Assembly: GCA_021561035.1 (NCBI GenBank) | Contig: CP067346.1 | Coordinates: forward strand, 3,689,001 to 3,753,000 | Direction: 5' to 3' | From: Clostridioides sp. ES-S-0054-01 | GTDB lineage: Bacteria; Bacillota; Clostridia; Peptostreptococcales; Peptostreptococcaceae | Length of the DNA: 64,000 bases | Part shown: piece by piece, positions 15,391-24,708 of the stretch | Numbering within the stretch: position 1 is the first letter of the stretch | How the letters are laid out: the number at the start of each line of letters is the position of its first letter | Notes under the pieces: generated by a model | What the model was told of the DNA's origin: nothing | The model's input: the letters and a program-made list of their open reading frames with translations, nothing else | Databases searched by the model: none | Translations under genes and position numbers: made by a program

Positions 15391-16545
15391 TTGAAAAATT
15401 TTATTTATGCAGATAAATTTTTTATGAAGTGTGGAATCAAGGAAAAAGGTTACCTTAGCATAATTGATGGCAAATTTGGTGAATTTCAACAAGAAACACC
15501 AGATATTACTGATAGTGTTATAGACTTTTCAGGTAAGTATATTGCTCCTGGCTTAGTTGATACTCACATCCATGGTCTTTTAGGTGCAGACATCATGGAT
15601 AATACATTTGAAGCAATAAACACAATTTCAAAAGGGTTATTAAAATATGGAGTGACTTCTTTCTTACCCACAACTTTAACTGATTCTATAGATACACTAA
15701 GTGATTCTATAGAAAATATAAGTAATAACTATGATAAAGTCGAAGGAGCAAAAATACAAGGAATTTATTTAGAAGGACCCTTTTTTACAGAAAAATATAA
15801 AGGTGCTCAAAACGAAAAATATTTTAAAGACCCTAGCATAGATATTTTAAAATCATGGCAAAAAAAATCAAAAAATTTAATAAGAAAAATAGCAATTGCC
15901 CCAGAGCGTAAAAGTTCAATAGAATTCACAAAATACGCTACTAAAAATAATATATCAGTAGCACTTGGTCATAGTTCAGCTACATTTGAACAGGTTAAGC
16001 AAATTGTTAATTCTGGAGCTAAAGTGTTTGTACACATGTATAATGGAATGAGTCCTCTAAATCACAGAGAACCTGGAATGGTTGGAGCAGCTATGGCACT
16101 AAAAAACACTTATGCTGAACTAATATGTGATGGACATCACGTAAGCCCCATAGCTGCTAAAATAATAATGGATATTAAGTCTAGAAACAATATTGCTTTG
16201 ATTACAGATTGTATGAGAGCTGGTGCTATGGATGATGGTCAATATACTCTTGGCAAGTTTGATGTCAATGTAAAAAATGGTGTTGCAAGATTAAATAGTG
16301 GAAGTTTAGCCGGAAGTGTATTAACAATGGATAATGCTGTAAGAAATATAGTTGATTGGAATATATCAACTTTAGAAGATGCAATAAAAATGGCTACATA
16401 TATACCTGCTTTAAGTTGTAATATTGATAATGTCTGTGGCTCTATATACCAAGGTATGGATGCAGATTTTATAGTAATAGATAATGACTTTAATATACAT
16501 AAAACTTATATAAATGGTATATGTAAGTATGCTGCTAATAAATAA
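15391..16545 (+). CDS. nagA: N-acetylglucosamine/galactosamine-6-phosphate deacetylase (NagA/AgaA)
   Basis: This 384-residue amidohydrolase removes acetate from N-acetyl-hexosamine-6-phosphate in the cytoplasm. Motifs include GLVDTHIHGLLGADIMD (metal HxH), YLEGPFF (metal Glu), ALGHSSATFEQ (metal His), HMYNGMSPLNHREPG, ICDGHHVSP and LITDCMRAGAMDDG with the catalytic Asp. The start is a TTG at 15391 preceded by AAGGAGG with 5-base spacing; no ATG fits. AgaS and the aldolase nearby suggest an N-acetylgalactosamine-6-phosphate preference (AgaA), but sequence alone does not separate the two activities. Confidence 0.9.
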   Translation: MKNFIYADKFFMKCGIKEKGYLSIIDGKFGEFQQETPDITDSVIDFSGKYIAPGLVDTHIHGLLGADIMDNTFEAINTISKGLLKYGVTSFLPTTLTDSIDTLSDSIENISNNYDKVEGAKIQGIYLEGPFFTEKYKGAQNEKYFKDPSIDILKSWQKKSKNLIRKIAIAPERKSSIEFTKYATKNNISVALGHSSATFEQVKQIVNSGAKVFVHMYNGMSPLNHREPGMVGAAMALKNTYAELICDGHHVSPIAAKIIMDIKSRNNIALITDCMRAGAMDDGQYTLGKFDVNVKNGVARLNSGSLAGSVLTMDNAVRNIVDWNISTLEDAIKMATYIPALSCNIDNVCGSIYQGMDADFIVIDNDFNIHKTYINGICKYAANK

Positions 16546-16560
16546 GTTCTATATAAAAAT

Positions 16561-16684
16561 ATAATGGGTGTTCCAAAATGAACTTTTTAGTTCATGAGGC
16601 ACTCTTTTTTGTATGAAATCAATATATTTTCATCATTTCAGCAATTAGAAAGAGGCTTATCTCTATTTTGAGACAGCCTCTTTT
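16561..16684. repeat. ~125-bp repeat element with imperfect inverted ends, copy 2
   Basis: This second copy of the element at 13175-13303 shares the core from GAACTTTTTAGTTCATGAG through TTTTTTGTATGAAATCA to CATTTCA almost exactly. The left end (GGGTGTTCCAAAAT) is more diverged from the right end (ATTTTGAGACAGCCTC) than in copy 1. It lies between the convergent nagA and ctpB genes and is followed by TTTTAT, so it can act as a terminator. No ORF is present. Confidence 0.75.
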
Positions 16685-16728
16685 ATAATCCTCTTCATTT
16701 TATACCATAAGTTTATAAAAATCAAATC

Positions 16729-17877
16729 CTATTTAGCAATCTGTTCTCTAAGCCATTTAGTTGCTACATCCAGCTGTTTATTTTCATCTTTCTCTTCAAT
16801 TGTAGGCTTTATTCCTTTTTCATTGATATAATCTCCATTAGGTGTAAAGTATTGTGCAGTAGTTAGTTTGTATCCTGTTCCATCTTTCAATCTTACAACT
16901 GATTGTACCAATCCTTTACCAAAAGTTGTAGTACCTACAGAAATACCTTCTTTATTATCAACGATTGCAGCTGTTAGTATTTCAGCAGCAGAGGCGCTTT
17001 CTCCATTAGTCAAGACCACTATTGGAAGTCCCAATTTTTCTTTATCAGATTTCAAGTACTCGGTGTTTCCTTTGTTGTCTTTTGTATATACTATAGTTCC
17101 TTCACCAATTAGCTCATCAGCAACTTCTTTACATATATCTAGCATTCCACCAGGATTATTTCTAAGGTCAATTACTAATCCCTTAATATCCTTTGCTTTT
17201 AATTCTTTTAAAGCTTTGTCAAAGTCAGTATATGTACTTGATATAAATTGGGTAATTTCTATATATCCTAAGTCATTATCAATTACTTTACTTTCTATAC
17301 TTTTCTCGACTATCTGTTCTGTTTTTACTTTAAAGCTTAGTTGTTTGTCTTCTCTTAATACTGTCAGCTCAACTGTTTTCCCCTTTTTACCCTTCATCAT
17401 ACTCACAGCTTCGTCTGAATTTTTATATGACACAGATTTTCCATTTACTTTTACTAGCTTATCACCTGCTTTTACACCTGCTTTTTCTGCTGGAGAATCT
17501 TTCATAGGAACTACCACTAGTCCGCCATCTTTTGATGCTCCTATATACATACCTACACCAACATAAGAGCCTTCACTATCATTTATTAAATTCTCCATTT
17601 CATCTTTAGTATAATAACCAGAATATTTATCATTTGTTCCTAAGAACAAACCTTTTGATGCTCCATCTACCAAATCATTATCAGATACTTTTTTATAAAA
17701 ATCTTGTTTTATAATAGATTCTAATCCTAACAACTTATCATATTTTTTATAGTCTTCATAGAGTTCTTTCGATATTACAACCTTATTACCCAATGTTAAC
17801 TGAAATGATGACGTAACCATAGCTGTTATAATTACTAAAATCACCCCTAAAAAAATAGCCTTCTTCTTTGAAATCAC
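16729..17877 (-). CDS. S41-family C-terminal processing protease (CtpA/CtpB type), membrane-anchored
   Basis: This protein of about 382 residues has an N-terminal transmembrane anchor (AIFLGVILVIITAMVTSS), an external linker, a PDZ domain (about 95-180, VPMKDSPAEKAGVKAGDKLVKV) and an S41 peptidase domain. Catalytic residues are Ser in TNGESASAAEIL and Lys in TTFGKGLVQS. Such proteases trim secreted or membrane proteins at their C-termini; CtpB of Bacillus cleaves SpoIVFA in sporulation. The ATG of the longest frame abuts the AAGGAG site, so the GTG at 17877, with normal spacing, is the likelier start. A PrcB-like protein is encoded nearby. Confidence 0.9.
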   Translation of the reverse strand: MISKKKAIFLGVILVIITAMVTSSFQLTLGNKVVISKELYEDYKKYDKLLGLESIIKQDFYKKVSDNDLVDGASKGLFLGTNDKYSGYYTKDEMENLINDSEGSYVGVGMYIGASKDGGLVVVPMKDSPAEKAGVKAGDKLVKVNGKSVSYKNSDEAVSMMKGKKGKTVELTVLREDKQLSFKVKTEQIVEKSIESKVIDNDLGYIEITQFISSTYTDFDKALKELKAKDIKGLVIDLRNNPGGMLDICKEVADELIGEGTIVYTKDNKGNTEYLKSDKEKLGLPIVVLTNGESASAAEILTAAIVDNKEGISVGTTTFGKGLVQSVVRLKDGTGYKLTTAQYFTPNGDYINEKGIKPTIEEKDENKQLDVATKWLREQIAK

Positions 17878-18038
17878 AAGATACATCTCCTTTTACATAA
17901 ACTATTATTATTATATGACTAGCTGTTATTTTTATTACATTTACCCAAATATATTGCTTTATTGTAATAAACTATACTAAAATTTATATTAAATATAATT
18001 GATGTACACATTATAACACATTAGAGGAGGAATATTTT

Positions 18039-18608
18039 ATGAAAAAAGAATTTAGGAAAAAAGTTATTGAATCCAGAAAAAATAAAAGTGCGCACTTTGT
18101 ACTTAGTAATTCAAATTTAATAACAGAAAAATTACTTCAAATGGAAGATATAAGAAATGCAACTAATGTAATGCTTTATTTAGATTTTAACAATGAAGTT
18201 CAAACAGATAATTTAATCAAAAAACTTTTGTCCCTAAAGAAAATAGTCTCAAGCCCTATCACAATAAAAGAAACTCATACATTAATCCCTACTCAAATAA
18301 CAGATTTAAAAGATGGATTTAGGATTGGAACATATGGAATAAGAGAACCTAACGAAAAATCACCTACAATTGATATTAAGACCTTGGATGTTGTAATTGT
18401 ACCAGCTGTAGCATATGATATACATTGCTATAGACTAGGATATGGTGGAGGATTTTATGATAGATTTTTAGAAAACTTAAGAAAAGATGCCATAACTATA
18501 GGAATAGCATTTGATTTCCAGATATTCGATTCTATTCCAAAAGAAACTCATGATGCCCAATTAGACTATATAGTTACTGAAACTAGAATTATCACTCCAA
18601 GTAATTAG
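18039..18608 (+). CDS. 5-formyltetrahydrofolate cyclo-ligase
   Basis: This 189-residue protein of the MTHFS/YgfA/YqgN family converts 5-formyl-THF to 5,10-methenyl-THF using ATP. Visible motifs are the N-terminal KKEFRKKVIESRK basic helix, VMLYLDFNNEVQTD, and the C-terminal signature VVIVPAVAYDIHCYRLGYGGGFYDRFL. It has the normal family length. GAGGAGGAATATTTT precedes the ATG. It is transcribed alone, divergent from ctpB, and ends in a hairpin. Confidence 0.93.
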   Translation: MKKEFRKKVIESRKNKSAHFVLSNSNLITEKLLQMEDIRNATNVMLYLDFNNEVQTDNLIKKLLSLKKIVSSPITIKETHTLIPTQITDLKDGFRIGTYGIREPNEKSPTIDIKTLDVVIVPAVAYDIHCYRLGYGGGFYDRFLENLRKDAITIGIAFDFQIFDSIPKETHDAQLDYIVTETRIITPSN

Positions 18609-18671
18609 AACATCAAATACTCTAATATAGTAATAAATTTTACTTTTAACATTTTACTCAATAAGCATTTT

Positions 18672-18737
18672 AAGTCATGGCTTTTACAACAATAAGAACC
18701 ATACATAATTTACTTACATTAATAAAAACCATGACTT
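18672..18737 (+). terminator. Terminator of the formyl-THF cyclo-ligase gene
   Basis: AAGTCATGG (18672-18680) pairs with CCATGACTT (18729-18737) across a 48-nt AT-rich loop and is followed by TATTGT. The long loop lowers confidence. Confidence 0.5.
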
Positions 18738-18777
18738 TATTGTACAATACGCAGTTATTTAATTATAAAATATCTTC

Positions 18778-19194
18778 TTATTTCGTCGCATTTAATTCTA
18801 TTCTATCTGGAAGCTCGCTCATATTTGTTTCAACAACTATGTATGGAAAAGAATTCTCTCTATCTTTATACTTTATCTTGACTCTCAAAACATCCTTTCC
18901 TTCTTCAATCACACTTTCTATTTTGTCCATTTCTATACCGTATTTATTATTTCCTCTAGTCACTATAATATATATTTTGTTATCAATTTTAGCTGCTAAT
19001 GCTCTTTCTTCATTTGTATACTTATCCATCACATCAAGTATCTTTTCTGGTATTGAATTTCTTTGTAATACTGTATAATCTATGGGTTTAGATTTCTCTA
19101 CAAACATACTTGGTATGAATATAAATCCACCTATAACAAATACAAGAGCTATAACTCCATAAATTATACCTTTAATATTAAACTTTACATTCAA
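18778..19194 (-). CDS. Membrane-anchored protein with PrcB-like C-terminal domain
   Basis: This protein of about 138 residues has one N-terminal transmembrane segment (IIYGVIALVFVIGGFIFIP) and an extracytoplasmic part. The strand-rich C-terminal half, with KIYIIVTRGNNKYGIEMDKIE and VLRVKIKYKD, resembles the PrcB_C domain first described in a protease-complex inhibitor of Treponema. The longest frame starts at an ATG at 19212, but AGAGGAG lies inside it, so TTG at 19194 is the better start, with GTG at 19203 as an alternative. It is alone between two terminators. Its role is unknown; a link with the nearby CtpB protease is speculative. Confidence 0.6.
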   Translation of the reverse strand: MNVKFNIKGIIYGVIALVFVIGGFIFIPSMFVEKSKPIDYTVLQRNSIPEKILDVMDKYTNEERALAAKIDNKIYIIVTRGNNKYGIEMDKIESVIEEGKDVLRVKIKYKDRENSFPYIVVETNMSELPDRIELNATK

Positions 19195-19348
19195 TCTTAT
19201 CACTCCTCTCATATATTCTAAATATATGATTTATAACCTTATCTTAGACTCTAAATTATTGATTAGGATATATTTATACATAATTACAAATATATGTAAT
19301 GCAATTAAAAAACATGTTTTCCCTATTTGGTAATAGGCTACAAAATAA

Positions 19349-19392
19349 AAAGAGTTATATGAAAACAACGAAACTGTTTTCACATAACTCTT
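19349..19392 (-). terminator. Terminator of the ykvI-like gene
   Basis: An 18-bp stem with one mismatch (AAAGAGTTAT...GAAAAC, 19349-19366, with 19375-19392) and an 8-nt loop lies 22 bp past the transporter stop. The minus strand continues into T-rich sequence. Confidence 0.75.
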
Positions 19393-19413
19393 TGGTTTAC
19401 AATACTAAAATAT

Positions 19414-20508
19414 TTATCTGCCACTAATTCCTTCTCGATATCCAGATGTTTTTGTAATCTGTCTATAAAGAACACAAACCAGTATTATTACGCCCATATA
19501 TCCAGTATATGGATATAAAATACCAACCAGCTTATCAAATGGTAGGAATCCACCTATAAGACCTAATATAGCTGTTATTAAAGTTATTAACTTAAATTTA
19601 GGATGATTATCTTCTACAAATCTATTAGTTACTGACCATAATAAAGGTACAGCTGTTGTATATATACCTAATATAAGAACTATTGAGAATAAAATTCCAA
19701 CTATTGGAGAAATCTTATCAGCTAAGAATAATGAAGGTATTGCTTTTGAATATAAGTTGCCTATATCAGAAAGAATAGCTAAGTGCATCATTATAGCCGC
19801 TGCCATAAGTGCTACCCCACCTAATATACCACCACAAATAGCTTCTTTTTTATTAGCAGCACTTGCTCCTAACCCAGTTAAAAACGCCATAACAACAATT
19901 GTATTATAAGTAGTATATATTACACCAGATAGGTAAGCATTTGGAACTGGTTTAGCTACCTTTACAGTACTAAGAACCTGTGCAGCCTCTCCTATATTAC
20001 CTATATTATTAGCTAAACTTATACCACCAACTAAAAGTGTAAAGATTATTATTATAGGACCTATTCCACCTAGTATCTTTGATAATTTATCAAGACCTAG
20101 TGAAACAGTTAATAATGCTACTATTGCCATACCAACTCTACCTACAAATGGATTTAATCCATAATATTCAGTTAAAGTTGCTCCTGCTCCTGAAATCATT
20201 ACTACAAAAACACCAAATAAGAATAAAGGTCCAAACCACTCAAAGAATATTCCTAAATACTTACCGCAATAAACACGATAAATTTTGATAGGCTCTTTAA
20301 GTTTAAGTTCTTTACCTTTTGACATAACTGAAGCGCCCATCCATGAGAATAACACCATTGAAATTATCCCACCAATAATACCTGCAAAACCATAAAAAGA
20401 GAAGAATTGCATTATTTCCTGTCCTGTTGCAAATCCAGAACCGATTACTGTTGCTACATACGCACCTGCGAAACTGATGACTGTTTTAACATTTACTTTT
20501 TCTGACAT
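19414..20508 (-). CDS. YkvI-family membrane transporter (LeuT-fold)
   Basis: This 364-residue polytopic protein has about ten hydrophobic helices. It starts KTVISFAGAYVATVIGSGFATGQEIMQFF, the unwound first helix typical of YkvI proteins of the amino-acid/sodium symporter superfamily. Other segments fitting the family are GAGATLTEYYGLN and YTTYNTIVVMAFLTGLGA. The substrate is not known; amino acid or related solute uptake is the usual guess. It is monocistronic. The ATG follows GGGAGGTAACTGAG. Confidence 0.8.
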   Translation of the reverse strand: MSEKVNVKTVISFAGAYVATVIGSGFATGQEIMQFFSFYGFAGIIGGIISMVLFSWMGASVMSKGKELKLKEPIKIYRVYCGKYLGIFFEWFGPLFLFGVFVVMISGAGATLTEYYGLNPFVGRVGMAIVALLTVSLGLDKLSKILGGIGPIIIIFTLLVGGISLANNIGNIGEAAQVLSTVKVAKPVPNAYLSGVIYTTYNTIVVMAFLTGLGASAANKKEAICGGILGGVALMAAAIMMHLAILSDIGNLYSKAIPSLFLADKISPIVGILFSIVLILGIYTTAVPLLWSVTNRFVEDNHPKFKLITLITAILGLIGGFLPFDKLVGILYPYTGYMGVIILVCVLYRQITKTSGYREGISGR

Positions 20509-20847
20509 ATCTCAGTTACCTCCCACATGAAATTTTTTCATCTGCTTAAACAATTCTATAAACTACCTATAATTTCCTTTAACATAAAATACATGATAAC
20601 TGTTTTATAGCTTTTTAGTATAATAACTTAAAACTTATAATATATTTTTTATACCTAGACCTCCCTCCATAAATTTTTTTAAATTCTTTTTTGTCTCAGT
20701 AGTCGTTATATATAAAATTAATTTCTCTATAAATTATATATTAGTCATATTTTTCTGAATAGTCAATATATATTTGAATATTTCCTCTATTTTTGTAAAA
20801 ATTTGAATATTTTGTTATATTTTTGATATATTGATATAATGTATAAA
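20509..20847. other. Leader/promoter region of the ykvI-like gene
   Basis: About 340 bp without a gene. On the minus strand this is the upstream region of the transporter. No riboswitch or T-box fold was recognised, and no convincing -35/-10 pair was found. Confidence 0.35.
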
Positions 20848-20891
20848 AAAGAGAGGTATAAATTAATATAGCAATTTACACCTCTCCTTTA
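20848..20891 (-). terminator. Terminator of the split transketolase genes
   Basis: AAAGAGAGGT...AAATT pairs with AATTTACACCTCTCCTTT across a short loop, 42 bp downstream of the transketolase C-half stop. The GC-richer tip of the outer stem and the flanking A/T runs suggest use in both directions. Confidence 0.7.
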
Positions 20892-20932
20892 AATATATTA
20901 TATTATTAACAAACATAAATAATTTATATATC

Positions 20933-21874
20933 TTACATTCCTTTGGCAATAATAGCTTCTTTAGCAGCCTTTACTATGTCATCACAAGTCAATTCATATT
21001 TTTTTAACAATTCATTTGGAGTACCAGATTCTCCAAACGAATCTTTAATTCCAACTTTTTTTACAATAGTTGGATGAAACTCTCCTACTATCTCACTTAC
21101 AGCAGAACCTAATCCTCCAATTATGCTATGTTCTTCTACAGTTACAATAGCATGCGTTTCTCTTGCTACTTTTAATATTAAATCTTTATCTATAGGTTTT
21201 ATGGTAGACATATTTATAACTTTAACACTTACACCTTCTTCTTGCAACTTTTCTTGTGCCAATAGAGCCTCATTTACCATAATTCCACAAGCTATAATTG
21301 ATACATCATTTCCATCTCTTAAAACTGTACCTTTCCCTATTTCAAACTTATAGTTTTCATCAAATAAAACTGGCACTGAACTTCTTCCTAGTCTAACATA
21401 AACAGGTCCATTATACTTAGCTACTTCAAAAATCATTTTTTCTGTTTCAACTCCATCAGCTGGAACAAGAACTGTCATATTTGGTATAGCTCTCATTATA
21501 GCGATATCCTCTACACTTTCATGAGATGCTCCGTCTTCTCCAACAGTAAGACCTGCATGAGTAGCACAGATTTTTACATTTAGTTTTGGATAACAAACTG
21601 AATTTCTTATAACCTCAAAGGCTCTTCCTGTAGCAAACATAGCAAAAGTACTTGCAAAAGGTATTTTACCAGCAGTTGATAATCCACAGGCTGCACCTAT
21701 TAAATTTTGTTCAGCTATACCCATATTAAAAAATCTATCTGGAAATGATTTGTAAAAATCATGTGTTTTTGTAGATTTTGATAAGTCTGCATCTAACACC
21801 ACAACATTGTCATTTATTTGACCTAGTTTTACTAACGCTTTACCATATGCTTCTCTCGTAGCCATTTTACTCAT
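20933..21874 (-). CDS. tkt: Transketolase, C-terminal subunit
   Basis: This protein of about 313 residues corresponds to the pyrimidine-binding and C-terminal domains of transketolase. It shows [36 protein letters not shown], with the Glu that activates thiamine diphosphate, and [24 protein letters not shown]. It works with the N-terminal subunit encoded just upstream; split transketolases are common in Clostridia and archaea. They interconvert pentose and triose/hexose phosphates. The longest frame starts at GTG 21883, but AGGAGG with 8-base spacing selects the ATG at 21874, which overlaps the stop of the upstream gene by 8 bases and suggests coupled translation in equal amounts. Confidence 0.93.
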   Translation of the reverse strand: MSKMATREAYGKALVKLGQINDNVVVLDADLSKSTKTHDFYKSFPDRFFNMGIAEQNLIGAACGLSTAGKIPFASTFAMFATGRAFEVIRNSVCYPKLNVKICATHAGLTVGEDGASHESVEDIAIMRAIPNMTVLVPADGVETEKMIFEVAKYNGPVYVRLGRSSVPVLFDENYKFEIGKGTVLRDGNDVSIIACGIMVNEALLAQEKLQEEGVSVKVINMSTIKPIDKDLILKVARETHAIVTVEEHSIIGGLGSAVSEIVGEFHPTIVKKVGIKDSFGESGTPNELLKKYELTCDDIVKAAKEAIIAKGM

Positions 21875-22694
21875 TATCAGCACCTCCTAGTTCAAGCAAG
21901 GCTCTTTCTAATTCCTCATCACTTGGAGCTGTCCCATGCCATCCTGCTTGATTTTCCATAAAAGATATTCCTTTACCTTTTATAGTCTTTGCAACTATCA
22001 TTGTAGGTTTTTTAACTGTTGATTTAGCTATATCAAGAGCAGCAAATATTTGGTCAAAATCATGTCCATCTATTTCAATTACATTCCAACCAAAAGCTTT
22101 AAATTTATCAACTATTGAACCTAAATTCATTACACTTTCTATATCTCCATCTATTTGAAGTCCATTATTATCTAAAAAAGCAATTAAATTATCAAGCTTA
22201 TAATGTGCAGCACTCATAGCAGCTTCCCAAACAATTCCTTCTTGAACTTCACCATCACCAAGTAAAGTATATACATTCCATGGAGCATTATCCAGCTTTG
22301 ATGCCATAGCCATACCACACGCAACTGAAAAACCTTGACCTAAAGAACCTGTTGATATCTCTACACCTGGCGTGCCTTTCATATCTGGATGACCTTGTAA
22401 CATCCTACCGATTTTCCTTAGACCATTTAGTTCTTCCTTATCAAAATAGCCTTTTTCAGCCAATGTAGCATACAATGCTGGTGCAGCATGCCCTTTTGAT
22501 AATACAAATCTATCTCTATCTTCCATTTTAGAATTTGAAGAATCCACATTCATTTCATCAAAGTATAATGCAGTAAGTATTTCAACTACTGATAATGACC
22601 CTCCTGGATGTCCAGATTTGGCTCTATGTATCATTGAGACTATATCTCTTCTTATGATACGCGCAATCTCATTTAATCCTTTATGGTCTCTCAT
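21867..22694 (-). CDS. tkt: Transketolase, N-terminal subunit
   Basis: This 275-residue protein is the thiamine-diphosphate (PP) domain. It has [30 protein letters not shown] and the cofactor motif [34 protein letters not shown], the classic GDG-X(25+)-NN signature. It pairs with the C-terminal subunit, whose start overlaps its stop. GGGAGG lies 8 bases before the ATG. No other pentose-phosphate gene adjoins, although rpiB lies about 14 kb away. Confidence 0.94.
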   Translation of the reverse strand: MRDHKGLNEIARIIRRDIVSMIHRAKSGHPGGSLSVVEILTALYFDEMNVDSSNSKMEDRDRFVLSKGHAAPALYATLAEKGYFDKEELNGLRKIGRMLQGHPDMKGTPGVEISTGSLGQGFSVACGMAMASKLDNAPWNVYTLLGDGEVQEGIVWEAAMSAAHYKLDNLIAFLDNNGLQIDGDIESVMNLGSIVDKFKAFGWNVIEIDGHDFDQIFAALDIAKSTVKKPTMIVAKTIKGKGISFMENQAGWHGTAPSDEELERALLELGGADNE

Positions 22695-22833
22695 GCAATT
22701 AACCTCCCTTGAGTTCGTAATTTTATATCAATTCCATATTATTATATCACTTTTATGCTATTTTTTTGCGTTATTTTTAATTTTATTAATATAGTACACT
22801 AAAATTAAACCCTAAGAGATATTTAAAAGAAAA

Positions 22834-22862
22834 AGGGATTGTCTAATAAAAGACAAATCCCT
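22834..22862 (-). terminator. Terminator of the alr-mazEF unit
   Basis: AGGGATTGTCT pairs with AGACAAATCCCT around a short AATAAA-like loop, immediately after the mazF stop, with a T-rich tail on the minus strand. Confidence 0.78.
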
Positions 22863-22864
22863 CT

Positions 22865-23227
22865 TTAGAAAGTAAACAATCCTAAACTTATTTGAAGTCC
22901 ATCATCTACTTTTATCATCATATTTTCATCTAGACAACCAATTTTTTCCCTCAGTCTCTTTTTATCAATGGTTCTAATTTGTTCTAAAAGAATTACTGAG
23001 TCTTTATTAAGCCCATATTCATTGGAACTTATCTCTACATGAGTAGGTAATTTGGCTTTATTAATCTGAGATGTTATAGCTGATACTATAACTGTAGGAC
23101 TATATTTATTACCTACATCATTTTGTATTATCAGAACAGGTCTAACGCCTCCCTGCTCTGAACCAACAACTGGACTTAAATCAGCGTAATATAAATCACC
23201 ACGCTTTATTTCACAATTAGTACTCAC
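22865..23227 (-). CDS. mazF: MazF/NdoA-type endoribonuclease toxin
   Basis: This protein of about 120 residues closely follows NdoA of Bacillus: [30 protein letters not shown], then [21 protein letters not shown], then [17 protein letters not shown]. The conserved Arg of GGVRPV and the Thr/Ser of the AITSQ loop are the active-site residues of these mRNA interferases. The frame extends further upstream to an ATG, but NdoA homologues begin near KRGD, so the GTG at 23227 is preferred. It overlaps the antitoxin stop by 11 bases. It should be neutralised by the MazE-like protein encoded just before it. Confidence 0.93.
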   Translation of the reverse strand: MSTNCEIKRGDLYYADLSPVVGSEQGGVRPVLIIQNDVGNKYSPTVIVSAITSQINKAKLPTHVEISSNEYGLNKDSVILLEQIRTIDKKRLREKIGCLDENMMIKVDDGLQISLGLFTF

Positions 23228-23504
23228 CTTGGGCAATCTTCCCTTCATTTTTATCATCAGAAGATACTTCTTCAACTGTCATACCTAACTCAGCTAGTGA
23301 CAGATTAATTTGACCCATTTCTCTATAACCCGTTTTCATAGATTCTTTAATATGAATTCTCTTTTTCTGAGTTATATAGAACTGAAAAGCAGCTTTTGCA
23401 AAATCTTCTCTGTTACTGTTCTCCATCTGAACTATACTATCAACTTCAGAAATCAGAGAGTCTGGTAAAGTAACTTCTATTTTTTCTTTACTCTTATCGT
23501 ACAC
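23217..23504 (-). CDS. mazE: MazE/EndoAI-type ribbon-helix-helix antitoxin
   Basis: This 95-residue protein has an N-terminal ribbon-helix-helix DNA-binding motif ([20 protein letters not shown], about residues 7-45) and a C-terminal toxin-binding tail with [13 protein letters not shown], as in EndoAI of Bacillus. The start is a GTG preceded by GGGAGG. It lies 32 bp downstream of the alanine racemase gene, the same order (alr-antitoxin-toxin) as in Bacillus subtilis. It probably autoregulates with MazF, but an operator cannot be assigned because there is no gap with an obvious palindrome. Confidence 0.9.
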   Translation of the reverse strand: MYDKSKEKIEVTLPDSLISEVDSIVQMENSNREDFAKAAFQFYITQKKRIHIKESMKTGYREMGQINLSLAELGMTVEEVSSDDKNEGKIAQGEY

Positions 23505-23536
23505 AAAATCGCCTCCCAGATTATAATATCATGGTT

Positions 23537-24694
23537 TTATTTTAGCAAATAACTGTTTATTTGTACAAGCTCATTATTTTCCATATAAACACGGTCAACT
23601 CTTCTTGATATCATACATAACACTTCATAGTTTATAGTTCCTAAGTCTTTAGCTATACGCTCAGCTGTAACTTCGCCTTCTCCAAATAGTATAACCTCAT
23701 CTCCAACTTTTATGTCTATATCTTTGTCAATTCTAACCATTATTTGATCCATGCATATTCTACCAACTACATCAAACACTTCTCCTTTAATAAGAACCTT
23801 TGGATTTTTTTGAATTCTAGTAAATCCATCTGCGTATCCTATTGGAACTGTAACTATTGTTTCTTTACCAGTAGTTGTGTATTTTAGTCCATAACTTATT
23901 CCTACACCTGGTTCAACTTGTTTTATATGTCCGATTTTTGATTTTAATTTCATGGCTGTTCTTAATTCTAACCTATCTTTAAACACATCATCAGATGGAT
24001 AATGACCATATAATATTATTCCTGCTCTTACCATATTTAATCTTAAATCAGGGCAATCTATAATAGCTGCACTGTTTGATACATGTTTTATAGCTATTTT
24101 TACACCAGCCTCATCCAATTTATCAGACATAAATTTATAATTACTAGCTTGTTTATAAGTGTACTCTTTACTTACTTCATCAGCTGTAGCAAAATGAGTA
24201 AACATACCTTCTAAATCTATATATTCTAATTTATTTAATTTTATTATTTCCTGTACTGACTCCTCATTAGGTTGAAAACCTATTCTAGTCATCCCCGAGT
24301 CTATTTTAACATGAACACAGGCTTTTTCTTCTAAAGATTTTGCAATTTCGTTTATCTTTTGTGCTGTTTCTAAAGAATAAACTGTCATAGTTATTTTATT
24401 TTTTATAGAATCTTCGAAAGCTTCGTCTGGAGTATATCCCAAGTTCAAAATAGGAAGTGTTATGCCATTTTGTCTAAGTTCAATTCCTTCAGCAGTTCTT
24501 GCTACTGCTAAATAATCTACCTTTTCTTTTTCTAATAATTTTGCAACTTCTACTGCACCATGCCCATATGCATCAGCTTTTATTACTCCACAAACCTTAA
24601 TATCTTCTTCTAATAAATTTTTAATATTATTTAAGTTAAATCTTAAGTTATCTAGATTTATCTCTGCCCATGTAGGCACTGTTATTTTTTGCAT
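23537..24694 (-). CDS. alr2: Alanine racemase, probably the spore-associated Alr2
   Basis: This 385-residue fold-type III PLP enzyme interconverts L- and D-alanine. VIKADAYGHGAVEVA contains Lys39, the PLP lysine. The second catalytic residue is the Tyr of GVGISYGLKY; HVSNSAAI, RAGIILYG and VGRICMDQIMVRID are also diagnostic. It lies 14 bp after a lipoprotein gene that matches GerS. In C. difficile gerS and alr2 form one operon, and Alr2 affects the use of alanine as a co-germinant. That literature role transfers only if this is the same locus, which the neighbours support. Confidence 0.93.
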   Translation of the reverse strand: MQKITVPTWAEINLDNLRFNLNNIKNLLEEDIKVCGVIKADAYGHGAVEVAKLLEKEKVDYLAVARTAEGIELRQNGITLPILNLGYTPDEAFEDSIKNKITMTVYSLETAQKINEIAKSLEEKACVHVKIDSGMTRIGFQPNEESVQEIIKLNKLEYIDLEGMFTHFATADEVSKEYTYKQASNYKFMSDKLDEAGVKIAIKHVSNSAAIIDCPDLRLNMVRAGIILYGHYPSDDVFKDRLELRTAMKLKSKIGHIKQVEPGVGISYGLKYTTTGKETIVTVPIGYADGFTRIQKNPKVLIKGEVFDVVGRICMDQIMVRIDKDIDIKVGDEVILFGEGEVTAERIAKDLGTINYEVLCMISRRVDRVYMENNELVQINSYLLK

Positions 24695-24708
24695 GTCTTT
24701 AGTCCCCC

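Noticed and set aside
16868-17566. 232-codon ORF on the plus strand opposite ctpB
   Set aside because: It is antisense to the S41 protease with clear PDZ and catalytic motifs, and its Ser/Thr/Pro-rich product is typical of an antisense frame in AT-rich DNA.
20509-20847. Possible riboswitch or T-box in the leader of the ykvI-like gene
   Set aside because: The long leader invited a search, but no conserved core motif or terminator/antiterminator pair was found.
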